Counted from the stretch's first letter, positions 1 to 6,523 are shown. The stretch: 11,379 nucleotides of DNA from Porphyromonadaceae bacterium UBA4277 (GCA_002395965.1 DGVT01000103.1:1-11379); one strand, 5' to 3'. Numbers and translations are program-made. Notes: generated by a model from the letters alone, not told the origin.

Positions 1-1493
1 CTCGTCAGGCCGCTGCAGCCATAGAAGGCAGAACCGCCGATTGAGGTGACGGAGTTGGGAATGGTAACGCTCGTCAGGCCGCTGCAGCCCTTGAAGGCAC
101 CGTGGCCAATAGAGGTGACGGAGTTCGGGATGGTCACACTCGTCAGGCCGATGCAGTTAGAGAAGGCATAGCCGCCGATTGAGGTGACGGAGTTGGGGAT
201 GGTCAATGAACCCGTCAGGCCGCTGCAGCCATTGAACGCATAGCTCCCGATGTAGGTTACGGAGTTGGGGATAGTGATGTTAGTAATATTCGATAGTCCG
301 TAGCATAGATATGCCGGGATTTTTTCAACTCCATTACCAATATTGAATGTCGTGATGCTTTCCTGCCATTTAAATGCGCCAGTGTTAGAAGTGAAATCAG
401 CTATTCTCTTTGCATTCCAGTTTACCGTCTTCAGGCCGCTGCAGCCCTCGAAGGCAGAGTTGCCCATTGAGGTGACGGAGCTGGGGATAGTGATGCTCGT
501 CAGGCCGCTGCAGCCATAGAAGGCAGAACCGCCGATTGAGGTGACGGAGTTCGGGATGGTCACACTCGTCAGGCCGCTGCAGCCAGAGAAGGCAGCGTGG
601 CCAATAGAGGTGACGGAGTTCGGGATGGTCACACTCGTCAGGCCGCTGCAGCCCTTGAAGGCACCGTCGCCGATTTCGGTGACGGAGTTGGGGATGGTTG
701 TGTTTTTGCAACCTGCTATCAAAGAGTTTGTCGATGTCTCAATAATAGCATTGCAGTTATTGCGAGAGTCATACTTCGTATTCCCGCTTGCAACTTTAAT
801 GCTCGTCAGGCCGCTGCAGCGCTCGAAGGCATAGCTCCCGATTGAGGTGACGGAGTTGGGGATGGTCACGCTCGTCAGGCCGCTGCAGACATTGAAGGCA
901 AAGCTCCCGATTGAGGTGACGGAGTTGGGGATGGTCAATGAGCCTGTCAGGCCGCTGCAACCAGAGAAGGCATAGTCGCCGATTGAGGTGACGGAGTTGG
1001 GGATGGTCACACTCGTCAGGCCGCTGCAGCCCCCGAAGGCATAGCTCCCGATTGTTGTAACGGAGTTGGGGATGGTGATGCTCGTCAGGCCGCTGCAGCC
1101 ATTGAACGCATAGCTCCCGATGTAGGTTACGGAGTTGGGGATGGTCACGCTCGTCAGGCCAGTGCAGTCCTGGAAGGCACTCTCGCCGATGTAGGTGACG
1201 GAGTTCGGGATGGTCACGCTCGTCATGTTACGGCATTGCGAGAAAGCATACCACCCGATTGAGGTCACCGTATAGGTTTTCCCATTATAAGTGACAGTTT
1301 GTGGAATAATAATATCACCACTATAATCAGAGTAATAATCCTCTGCTTCTTCGTATTTATACGTTAGATAAACCGACTTTCCATCAATGAAGGCATAGCA
1401 CAGGCCGTCGACCATAAAGTCGAAGGCCGAGGCAGTAAAGCCCGTTATCAGCATCATGCTGATAAACACTAAAAATTTCTTACATTTTTCCAT
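1..1493 (-). CDS. BspA-like leucine-rich repeat surface protein (3' end outside window)
   Basis: The minus frame is open from the ATG at 1493-1491 to the left edge, giving about 497 codons; the C-terminus is missing. Residues 1-23 form a signal peptide ending in ASA, so the protein is exported. After a short non-repeat head come about 16 copies of a ~23-residue repeat of the form TIPNSVTSIGxxAFxxCSGL, the LRR_5/BspA type (Treponema pallidum-like leucine-rich repeats). Two inserts break the array: one containing YDSRNNCNAI (about 716-800) and one containing VNWNAKRIADF (about 360-425), both typical of Bacteroidales BspA-like proteins. Known relatives are cell-surface adhesins or are secreted through C-terminal sorting domains; the missing end would show which applies. 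No Shine-Dalgarno is needed for the start; the upstream 30 bases are AT-rich. The DNA repeats are nearly identical, so copy number may vary. Family is secure; function as adhesin is inference. Confidence 0.93.
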   Translation of the reverse strand, partial: MEKCKKFLVFISMMLITGFTASAFDFMVDGLCYAFIDGKSVYLTYKYEEAEDYYSDYSGDIIIPQTVTYNGKTYTVTSIGWYAFSQCRNMTSVTIPNSVTYIGESAFQDCTGLTSVTIPNSVTYIGSYAFNGCSGLTSITIPNSVTTIGSYAFGGCSGLTSVTIPNSVTSIGDYAFSGCSGLTGSLTIPNSVTSIGSFAFNVCSGLTSVTIPNSVTSIGSYAFERCSGLTSIKVASGNTKYDSRNNCNAIIETSTNSLIAGCKNTTIPNSVTEIGDGAFKGCSGLTSVTIPNSVTSIGHAAFSGCSGLTSVTIPNSVTSIGGSAFYGCSGLTSITIPSSVTSMGNSAFEGCSGLKTVNWNAKRIADFTSNTGAFKWQESITTFNIGNGVEKIPAYLCYGLSNITNITIPNSVTYIGSYAFNGCSGLTGSLTIPNSVTSIGGYAFSNCIGLTSVTIPNSVTSIGHGAFKGCSGLTSVTIPNSVTSIGGSAFYGCSGLT

Positions 1494-1562
1494 ATTATTG
1501 AATTTTTATTGTTCGTAATTTTGAGTTCCTCCCAATCTATGCACTGCCTGTTAACTTGTTAT

Positions 1563-1599
1563 GAAGACTAATACAAAAACTCCACATAACTTAGTCTTC
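1563..1599 (-). promoter_or_regulatory. Hairpin in the leader of the BspA-like gene
   Basis: Perfect 9-bp arms, GAAGACTAA at 1563-1571 and TTAGTCTTC at 1591-1599, enclose a 19-base loop about 70 bases upstream of the BspA-like start. On the minus strand it would form a stem-loop in the 5' leader. It has no U-tract, so it is not a standard terminator. A role in mRNA stability or translation is only inference. Confidence 0.4.
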
Positions 1600-1603
1600 G
1601 GGT

Positions 1604-1757
1604 CAGCCACTTTGGGCGTGGTGGCCCGCCACCTTTTGCACCTTATAGTCTTAAAGACTCTGTGTGGTCAATGTAAGGCTTATAATCCATAGCAATCTGC
1701 AAAATCTGCATGAGGATTATACGTGCGTCAGCCACTTTGGATGTTATAGTCTTAAAG
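1604..1757. repeat. Diverged copies of the local intergenic repeat
   Basis: The words GTCAGCCACTTTGG (about 1602 and 1727), TTATAGTCTTAAAG (about 1644 and 1744) and AATCTGCAAAATCTGCATGA (near 1694) recur here. They match, imperfectly, parts of the 80-bp unit repeated at 2292-2757. Small palindromes are included or follow: GGTGG-CCCG-CCACC near 1619, CGACTGCAGTCG at 1759-1770, and ATTCATA-GT-TATGAAT at 1773-1788. I see no plausible gene. Confidence 0.5.
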
Positions 1758-1851
1758 CCGACTGCAGTCGAAATTCATAGTTATGAATTCATAATACATC
1801 ATTTTAGTAGCCACAGAGTCTCCCGAATGGGCGTGTTTTAGTCATAGTAAA

Positions 1852-2058
1852 AGAAAGCGTGGAGACTTGGTCTTGTTTATTGTTTACGAGGCTTCGGCAT
1901 GCCTTCAACGAAATAAACAATCCACCCCACGCCATGCCGATATATCGAACCTCTCACGCGAGGTGGATATAAGCAAGCGAAGGCGTTTTGGATTGCTTCT
2001 CCTTCGTTGATGAAATTTTGCCGAATTTCGTAAACAGGATAACGCAAAAACGCTTTCT
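1852..2058 (-). ncRNA. Candidate structured RNA: ~207-nt rod-like fold
   Basis: Read on the minus strand, 5' and 3' halves pair as one nested rod. The pairs (plus coordinates) are 2050-2058 with 1852-1860 (9 bp, AGAAAGCGT), 2028-2035 with 1882-1889 (8 bp, GTTTACGA) and 2019-2025 with 1893-1899 (7 bp, TTCGGCA). Further in are 2003-2009 with 1906-1912 (7 bp), 1990-1995 with 1918-1923 (6 bp), 1982-1986 with 1929-1933 (5 bp), and a terminal ACCTC/GAGGT hairpin at 1949-1964. A large asymmetric bubble (14 against 21 nt) lies between the two outermost helices. A good Bacteroidetes promoter sits just upstream (2098-2128). The promoter plus a long rod with a bubble resembles 6S RNA in general shape, but I cannot match a family by sequence. 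It may instead be a structured leader of the BspA-like gene 350 bases downstream, or a non-transcribed repeat. Confidence 0.45.
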
Positions 2059-2097
2059 AATATGTCCTGACTGTGACCCAAAGTGCCACAATCGCTG

Positions 2098-2128
2098 CAA
2101 ATTTACACATTATTTATATTAAATGCAA
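2098..2128 (-). promoter_or_regulatory. Bacteroidetes-type promoter for the structured element
   Basis: On the minus strand TTGC (2128-2125) is followed by 19 bases and TAAATTTG (2105-2098). This fits the -33 TTTG-like and -7 TAnnTTTG boxes of Bacteroidetes sigma-ABfr promoters at the usual spacing. Transcription would start near 2093, about 35 nt before the first long helix of the rod-like fold. No equally good promoter is visible closer to the BspA-like gene. Confidence 0.6.
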
Positions 2129-2270
2129 GGGTTTGTGAAGAGTTTTTTCACTATTTTCGGCAAAATCCTCACAAAAATTTTATTTGACTATAAGTTACAT
2201 AAGATTTCATAAGGGCTGCGCGCCTGAACAATTCAGAATTATGAATTATGAATGAGTCGCGATGCGGCAA

Positions 2271-2283
2271 GCCCTGAAAGGGC
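2271..2283. repeat. Small GCCCT-GAA-AGGGC palindrome
   Basis: A 5-bp palindrome with a 3-base loop lies directly before the first 80-bp repeat copy. The same triloop design recurs in the block at 2387-2516. It is probably part of the same intergenic repeat family. Confidence 0.4.
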
Positions 2284-2291
2284 GACAGAAC

Positions 2292-2757
2292 TTATGTTAG
2301 CATTTGTTGCTTATAGTCGAAAAAATCCGCACAATCTGCATTATCTGCATGAAAATATCGTGCGCCAGCCCTTATCCCGTTCGGCTGGATTTGCAATCCG
2401 GCCGCCAGGTAACCTGAGGATTTGCAATCCGCCCCCCGTGAGGGCTACCGAGGTGCCGGGACGGCACGGGGATTGAAAATCCCCCGTTAAGCCCTGGCGG
2501 ATTATAAATCCGCCAGAACTGGAGCGTCAGCCACTTGCAGCTTGTAGCTCGTAGCTAAAGTGGCGCCAGCCATTATGCAAACTTTTGTTGCTTATAGTCG
2601 AAAAAATCCGCACAATCTGCATAATCTGCATGAAAATGCCATGCGCCAGCCCTTATGTAAGCATTTGTTGCTTATAGTCGAAAAAATCCGTACAATCTGC
2701 ATAATCTGCATGAAAATGCCATGCGCCAGCCCTTATGTAAACTTTTGTTTCTTATAG
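2292..2757. repeat. 80-bp direct repeats, 3 full copies plus a partial one
   Basis: Copies lie at 2292-2371, 2573-2652 and 2653-2732, with a partial fourth from 2733 to about 2757. Each full unit begins TTATG, contains TTGTTGCTTATAGTCGAAAA and a doubled AATCTGCATAATCTGCATGA core, and ends near GCGCCAGCCC. Copies 2 to 4 are in tandem. Copies 1 and 2 are separated by a 201-bp palindrome-rich block (2372-2572). Short open frames across it are not conserved as protein; the 80-bp period is not a multiple of three. Bacteroidales intergenic regions often carry such repeats (general knowledge), of unknown role. Confidence 0.85.
2372..2572. repeat. Palindrome-rich block between repeat copies
   Basis: Four palindromes share the core GGATT-N3-AATCC: 2387-2399, 2418-2430, 2468-2484 (arms GGGGATT/AATCCCC) and 2494-2516 (10-bp arms CTGGCGGATT/AATCCGCCAG). 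A fifth, GTGCCG-GGA-CGGCAC, is at 2453-2467. All have 3-base loops. The block ends in a second GCGCCAGCC, as does each 80-bp unit, so it may have been inserted into the array or the array may have grown around it. No coding frame is convincing. Confidence 0.55.
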
Positions 2758-2817
2758 TCTAATAATCTGTAGTACGGCAAAAATATCGACAAAGTTTCTT
2801 AAAATAGAACAATCGAC

Positions 2818-2848
2818 TTGCACAATAAAATGGAATTTCCGAAATTTG
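2818..2848 (+). promoter_or_regulatory. Promoter of the META-domain gene
   Basis: TTGC (2818-2821), 19 bases, then GAAATTTG (2841-2848), one base off the TAnnTTTG consensus. Transcription would start near 2852, leaving about 29 nt before the chosen ATG at 2881 and about 11 nt before the alternative ATG at 2863. Confidence 0.55.
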
Positions 2849-2880
2849 TAAGTTGAAATTATATGACCAGTTTTCAGCCT

Positions 2881-3741
2881 ATGAAGAAATCTATACTTTT
2901 CACGATAATATTGTGCCTCGTTTTAGCTCCAGCCTCGGCTTTGGCTCGCAAGAAAAAGAAAAAATACGAGAAAAAAGAAGTGACTGTTGAGCAGAAAATT
3001 GTGGCCGAGCAGACCCCGACACCAATAACCATCACCAATCCGGCCGAACAGCTGTATGGCGAATGGAACATACTGAGCATACGCAAGAAGCCCATTTCAA
3101 CGCGCGACAGGGCCTACATCTACCTGGATTTTGCAGCTCACAAGGTGTATGGCAGCAATGGGTGCAACACAATGAATGGAACATTCAAGCAAAATGGCAA
3201 CGACATTAGCTTCAAAGACTTCATCACCACCGAAGGCACATGCCACAACGCAACGAGTGAGCGCACGATAATGAAGACCTTCAGTGAAGTGCAGCACTAC
3301 AGCTTGAGCATTCTCTATCAGGTAGAATACTTAAACCTGCTCAATTCAAGAGGGCAAGTGCTGATGACACTTCGCCGACAAAATCTTGACCTACTTAATG
3401 GTGTGTGGGTGGTTAAAGAAGTGCATGGGACCAACATTCTCGAATCTAACGTGAGGCTGGTCGTAGATCCGACTATGAAGTCGATACACGGCAATACCGG
3501 CTGCAATATTATCAATGGCATTATCACAATAGATCCTGAAAAAGAATTTGCAATCCAGTTTGAAGACCTCCACTCGTCGGGCAACGACTGCGAAAACATC
3601 GAAAACGAGACATCGGTACTGATAGCCCTTGAGCAAACCGAAGCATGCAAGCGCATTAATGACAACGAAGTGGGTTTGCTCGACGGCAAGGGGCACATAG
3701 TTCTTGTGCTGTCGCGCATCGACCTCAAGCGCCAGCAATAG
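2881..3741 (+). CDS. Exported protein with two META (HslJ-like) domains
   Basis: The 286-residue protein starts MKKSILF and has a clear signal peptide ending ASALA at about residue 22, followed by a lysine-rich linker. I chose 2881 because it gives a canonical signal peptide; an in-frame ATG at 2863 would add six residues (MTSFQP). Two tandem META domains (DUF306) follow. The first is at about 58-165, with LYGEWNI, GSNGCNTMNG and a T-x3-C motif. The second is at about 171-281, with LLNGVWVV, GNTGCNIING and a downstream cysteine at 237. META domains occur in HslJ of E. coli (a heat-inducible outer-membrane protein linked to novobiocin resistance) and in many Bacteroidetes envelope proteins; their biochemical role is unclear. 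No lipobox cysteine follows the signal peptide, so a soluble periplasmic protein is likely. It appears monocistronic. Confidence 0.9.
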   Translation: MKKSILFTIILCLVLAPASALARKKKKKYEKKEVTVEQKIVAEQTPTPITITNPAEQLYGEWNILSIRKKPISTRDRAYIYLDFAAHKVYGSNGCNTMNGTFKQNGNDISFKDFITTEGTCHNATSERTIMKTFSEVQHYSLSILYQVEYLNLLNSRGQVLMTLRRQNLDLLNGVWVVKEVHGTNILESNVRLVVDPTMKSIHGNTGCNIINGIITIDPEKEFAIQFEDLHSSGNDCENIENETSVLIALEQTEACKRINDNEVGLLDGKGHIVLVLSRIDLKRQQ

Positions 3742-3800
3742 GCTCTTCGCCACACTGCAACGAGCCATTAGGCGCACGACGAGCAGTGAAACAACACGAG

Positions 3801-3898
3801 GCAAACATGCGGCAAACAAGCTGTAAACCTGCGGTAAACACGCGAGGCAAAAACGCGGTAAACACGAGGTGAACACGAGGTAAACACGCGGTAAAATC
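3801..3898. repeat. Degenerate 11-bp tandem repeat
   Basis: About eight and a half units of the form GTAAACACGCG run head to tail: GCAAACATGCG, GCAAACAAGCT, GTAAACCTGCG and so on, one of them 13 bases long. It lies between the META gene and the tRNA promoter. A minus-strand frame covers it, but 11 is not a multiple of three and the peptide lacks any family features, so I treat it as non-coding. The rest of 3742-3926 shows nothing. Confidence 0.75.
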
Positions 3899-3926
3899 AA
3901 AAAATAATCACTTTTTTACAGAAAAA

Positions 3927-3958
3927 TTTGTCGGCATTAAAAATATGTAGTAATTTTG
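3927..3958 (+). promoter_or_regulatory. Promoter of tRNA-Ser
   Basis: TTTG (3927-3930), 20 bases, then TAATTTTG (3951-3958): a full match to the Bacteroidetes promoter consensus, about 37 bases before the mature tRNA 5' end. Confidence 0.8.
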
Positions 3959-3995
3959 CACTTGCAAAACGGAGCAAATCTGCAGAGCAATGACT

Positions 3996-4081
3996 GGAAA
4001 GATGCCGGAGTGGTCGATCGGGGCGGTCTCGAAAACCGTTGTACGCTTTGCGTACCGTGGGTTCGAATCCCTCTCTTTCCG
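3996..4081 (+). tRNA. tRNA-Ser (anticodon CGA)
   Basis: The acceptor stem GGAAAGA (3996-4002) pairs with TCTTTCC (4074-4080), with discriminator G at 4081; the CCA end is not encoded. The anticodon loop CTCGAAA gives CGA, reading UCG serine codons. A long variable arm (GTACGC-TTT-GCGTAC) confirms the class II serine type. The T loop TTCGAAT is normal, but its stem (GTGGG with CCCTC) has one T-T mismatch where A-T would be expected. Confidence 0.95.
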
Positions 4082-4087
4082 CAAGCG

Positions 4088-4124
4088 AAATCAGGACGTG
4101 AATTCACGCCCTGATTTTTATTTT
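4088..4124 (+). terminator. Intrinsic terminator after tRNA-Ser
   Basis: AAATCAGG (4088-4095) pairs with CCTGATTT (4110-4117). Inside is the palindrome CGTGAATTCACG (4097-4108), separated by an A/C mismatch. A T-rich tail follows. It begins seven bases after the tRNA discriminator base. Confidence 0.85.
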
Positions 4125-4132
4125 CTATATAA

Positions 4133-4338
4133 TTTAAGTTTCTAAAGTAGCTGTCATGCTCAGATAGTGCTACAAAGTTCCTCTTCGAGGCACTTTCCCG
4201 CGACATCCTGTGACCAAGCTGCGAACCCCGCTGGGGTTCTTGCATGGTCTTTAGCACAAAGTCGGGTCTTCGACCCACCAGCGTCTTCGACGCTTTGGCG
4301 TGTTATTTTCAACATTTTATCTACTTTAGAAACTTGAA
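4133..4338. mobile_element. 206-bp MITE-like element, copy 1
   Basis: Termini are inverted: TTTAAGTTTCTAAAGTAG on the left and, reversed, TTCAAGTTTCTAAAGTAG on the right, 17 of 18 matching. TATATAA flanks both sides (4126-4132 and 4339-4345), a likely target duplication. Inside are four short hairpins with 3-base loops: 4180-4190 (CCTC/GAGG), 4223-4239 (GAACCCC/GGGGTTC), 4264-4276 (GGGTC/GACCC) and 4280-4294 (AGCGTC/GACGCT). It has no transposase. A second copy at 7578-7783 has the same length and differs at seven bases. A minus frame crosses both copies, but it is explained by the repeat. It lies between the convergent tRNA and rpe units. Confidence 0.8.
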
Positions 4339-4345
4339 TATATAA

Positions 4346-4468
4346 TATTAACGCGAGCTCGACGAAATTGAGTCGCTGCAGCTCAGCCGGAGTGTACCCG
4401 AAGCACCGTGGCGCCCGAGACACAGTCCGCCCGGGATTGCGAAGCGTGGAGGCCTCTTCGGCCAACCA
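4346..4468. other. GC-rich spacer downstream of rpe
   Basis: The bases are much richer in GC than the neighbouring element. They contain a hairpin GTGG-A-GGCC / GGCC-AA-CCAC (4446-4469, loop TCTTC) that overlaps the rpe stop. No U-tract follows on the minus strand, so it is not a clear terminator. It could be a remnant of another repeat; no gene is evident. Confidence 0.35.
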
Positions 4469-5113
4469 CTATAGCTGTGCTAAGGTAGAGATTGCCTCGT
4501 GAGGATTGTCGGCTCCGAAGACATAGTTCCCAGCCACAAGCATATCGGCACCCGCTTGGGCAAGCTCTCGCCCGGTCACATCGTTCACTCCCCCATCAAT
4601 CTCGATTATGGCATCGGCTCCAATCTCATTCATCAAATTGCGCAACTCAGCCACCTTGCGCAATGTGCCGGGCAAGAAACGCTGACCGCCAAAGCCGGGG
4701 TTAACACTCATGAGAAGCACCAGATCCACATCGGCAATTATGTCGCGCAACGTGCACACCGGTGTGGCCGGATTAAGCGAAACGCCGGCCTTCATGCCGG
4801 CATCGTGAATTTGCTGCACTACGCGGTTGAGATGCAGGCATGCCTCTTGATGCACGGTCATGATGCTCGCGCCACAATCGCGCACTTGGGCGACAAACTT
4901 CTGCGGCTCGACAATCATCAAATGCACATCGAGAGGCTTTGAGCACAAGCGTTGCACACATTTCATGACCGGAAACCCAAATGATATGTTGGGCACAAAC
5001 ACCCCATCCATCACATCGAGGTGCAGGGCATGAGCTTCGCTATGGTTAATCATTTCTATGTCTCGCGCCAAATTACCGAAGTCGGCACTGAGCAATGATG
5101 GAGAAACAAGCAT
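4469..5113 (-). CDS. rpe: Ribulose-phosphate 3-epimerase
   Basis: This cytosolic TIM-barrel enzyme interconverts D-ribulose 5-phosphate and D-xylulose 5-phosphate in the pentose phosphate pathway. The 214-residue length is normal. The signature motifs are present in order: SPSLLSADF (4-12), HLDVMDGVFVPN (31-42), LDVHLM (61-66), NPATP (114-118), VNPGFGGQ (137-144), EIDGGVN (171-177) and the phosphate-binding end AGNYVFG (194-200). Expected metal ligands H31, D33, H64 and D173 are all there, with D33 and D173 as the acid/base pair. It is the last gene of a likely three-gene unit, starting 26 bases after the DedA-family stop. No change in key residues is seen. Confidence 0.97.
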   Translation of the reverse strand: MLVSPSLLSADFGNLARDIEMINHSEAHALHLDVMDGVFVPNISFGFPVMKCVQRLCSKPLDVHLMIVEPQKFVAQVRDCGASIMTVHQEACLHLNRVVQQIHDAGMKAGVSLNPATPVCTLRDIIADVDLVLLMSVNPGFGGQRFLPGTLRKVAELRNLMNEIGADAIIEIDGGVNDVTGRELAQAGADMLVAGNYVFGADNPHEAISTLAQL

Positions 5114-5139
5114 AAGGCAACAAAGATTTAATATATTCG

Positions 5140-5916
5140 CTAATTAAGTGTTCTACTCTCGGTTTTCTTTTTTCTGACGTACTTCAGCACGATGTATGCA
5201 ACCACGATGCCTAACAACAGGAAACCGGCAATCTTCATGTAGTGGCTGTAGTGCTCCAGGCTATCGAAGAACAAGGCATCGTTGGGCACTATGCAATAGA
5301 GCATATAGCCCAGCAAAGCGAGCACCACATTCCACAGGCCTGCGCCCAGGAAGGTGTAAACCGAAAACCGCACAAAATTCATTTGCGATAGTCCGGCAGG
5401 AATAGATATCAAATGCCGCACGACCGGCAAAAGTCGTCCCACAAATATAGATATTGAGCCTTTGCGCTCGAAGAATTCTTCGGCCTTGTCGAGTTTTTCG
5501 CCACTGAGGCGCAGCAGATGGCCCACCTTGCTGTCGGCAAAAGCATAAATTATGGGCCGTCCGAGCAAGACCGACACGCCGTAGTTTATCACCGAGCCCA
5601 GATAGGCACCCGCGGTGGCCATGAGGATTACAACGAAAAAATTCAGGTCACTATCATGCTGTAAAGCGAAGTAGGCAGCCGGAGGCACCACCACCTCGCT
5701 GGGAAGCGGCACTATGGAACTTTCTATGGCCATGAGCAGTATTATTGCCGCATAGGTCATGTGATCTTTGAACCAGAAATATATGTCGCGGCTCACCTCG
5801 CCGGTGGCCACAGTGGCCGTTGCCGGGCCGTGGGTAACAGTCATCACCGCTGCAGCTATCACAGCAGCGAGAGCCAGCATCACAATCAAGAATATTAGTC
5901 GTTTGTTTTTCATCAT
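5140..5916 (-). CDS. DedA-family inner-membrane protein
   Basis: The 258-residue protein has an N-terminal membrane segment (about 7-26) and further hydrophobic spans at about 54-70, 92-118, 185-210 and 228-246. It carries the DedA/VTT motifs: the re-entrant ESSIVPLPSE (65-74) and FVGRLLPVVRH (158-168), ending in a basic KKK tail. DedA proteins include the UptA/PopT-type undecaprenyl-phosphate flippases, which recycle lipid carrier for wall and polysaccharide synthesis; others affect membrane lipids and proton-motive force. Which one this is cannot be told. A second ATG three bases later would start MKNK. It starts 11 bases after the glycosylase stop and lies 26 bases before rpe, so cotranscription is likely. 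Confidence 0.93.
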   Translation of the reverse strand: MMKNKRLIFLIVMLALAAVIAAAVMTVTHGPATATVATGEVSRDIYFWFKDHMTYAAIILLMAIESSIVPLPSEVVVPPAAYFALQHDSDLNFFVVILMATAGAYLGSVINYGVSVLLGRPIIYAFADSKVGHLLRLSGEKLDKAEEFFERKGSISIFVGRLLPVVRHLISIPAGLSQMNFVRFSVYTFLGAGLWNVVLALLGYMLYCIVPNDALFFDSLEHYSHYMKIAGFLLLGIVVAYIVLKYVRKKKTESRTLN

Positions 5917-5927
5917 TACAACTATAT

Positions 5928-6515
5928 TTACAAAATTCCTGTAGCCGCCATCATTGTTCGGTAATAGGCAGCTTTTTTGTCGATACTTAACGGGTAGGCA
6001 CGCGACGACGATGGCATGCGCCAGAGTGCAAACTCATGTCCGGCGACTTCACATTCAGTCATCCGGCCCATGTCGGGCGCATCGCAACCTGCTATCGCGG
6101 CAATTACGCCGGTTGCCTTCTCTCCTGCCGTGGCAACCGCTGCGATCGTGGGATGGGCCTTAAGCAATGCAGCCAAATCGATGGGCTCGACAATGTCGAG
6201 AAACTTATCGCTCGCATTACCCTTGAGACGCCTCACGGCCATTGCTGTGTCCCACAATGCTATACCGTGCTCATTGAGAAACGCCTTAATCTTATCTAAT
6301 TGAAAGCAAGACTCTGCTTCATTCCAAAAATGCACACGGTCGCCATAGAAGACGTAGCCCATCAGCCTCCACATGTCGTTGATTTTATTAGGATAATAGA
6401 AATCCATCGACCATCGCTCAGGCTTAGGCGGGAATGTGCCAAGCATGAGCAGACGTGGATGTGGCGGGATGAATGGCTGCCACGGGTGGCGTTCTATGTT
6501 AACAACTGCAGGCAT
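5928..6515 (-). CDS. Uracil-DNA glycosylase-superfamily protein
   Basis: From the ATG at 6515 this is 195 residues. It fits a Bacteroidetes branch of the uracil-DNA glycosylase superfamily: HPWQPFIPP, the GxFPP motif LGTFPP (25-30), FYYPNKINDMW (39-49), and a C-terminal MPSSSRAYP (168-176) in place of the usual HPSP-type loop. The role would be removal of uracil or mismatched bases in repair, but substrate is inferred only. The frame is open further up to 6596, but a promoter -7 box (6531-6524) lies within that extension and those residues look unrelated, so I take MPAVVN as the start. That leaves almost no leader. It heads the cluster with the DedA gene and rpe. Confidence 0.85.
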   Translation of the reverse strand: MPAVVNIERHPWQPFIPPHPRLLMLGTFPPKPERWSMDFYYPNKINDMWRLMGYVFYGDRVHFWNEAESCFQLDKIKAFLNEHGIALWDTAMAVRRLKGNASDKFLDIVEPIDLAALLKAHPTIAAVATAGEKATGVIAAIAGCDAPDMGRMTECEVAGHEFALWRMPSSSRAYPLSIDKKAAYYRTMMAATGIL

Positions 6516-6523
6516 CGACGTTA

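Noticed and set aside
397..845. Open frames antisense to, or out of frame with, the BspA-like gene (such as 397-711 minus and 541-834 plus)
   Set aside because: They exist because the 69-base repeat is a multiple of three and so stays open in several frames; the frame starting at 1493 has a signal peptide and known repeat signature.
2252..2757. Small plus-strand frames in the 80-bp repeat region (2252-2476, 2560-2757)
   Set aside because: They run through repeat units and palindromes, encode low-complexity repeats such as NLHNLHEN, and lack conserved features.
2292..2757. CRISPR array
   Set aside because: Units are 80 bp, contiguous or split once, with no regular unique spacers and no cas genes nearby.
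3391..3900. Minus-strand frame of 169 codons over the META gene and the 11-bp repeat
   Set aside because: It is antisense to a well-supported gene and its N-terminal part is translated tandem repeat.
4160..4465. Small protein encoded on the minus strand over element copy 1, with a similar frame over copy 2 (7605-7850)
   Set aside because: Similarity between the two comes from the DNA repeat; the frames have different N-termini derived from flanking DNA and the sequence is shaped by hairpins instead of codons.
4469..6515. UDG-DedA-rpe cluster as a novel functional system
   Set aside because: The three genes are common housekeeping genes with unrelated roles; tight spacing supports cotranscription only.
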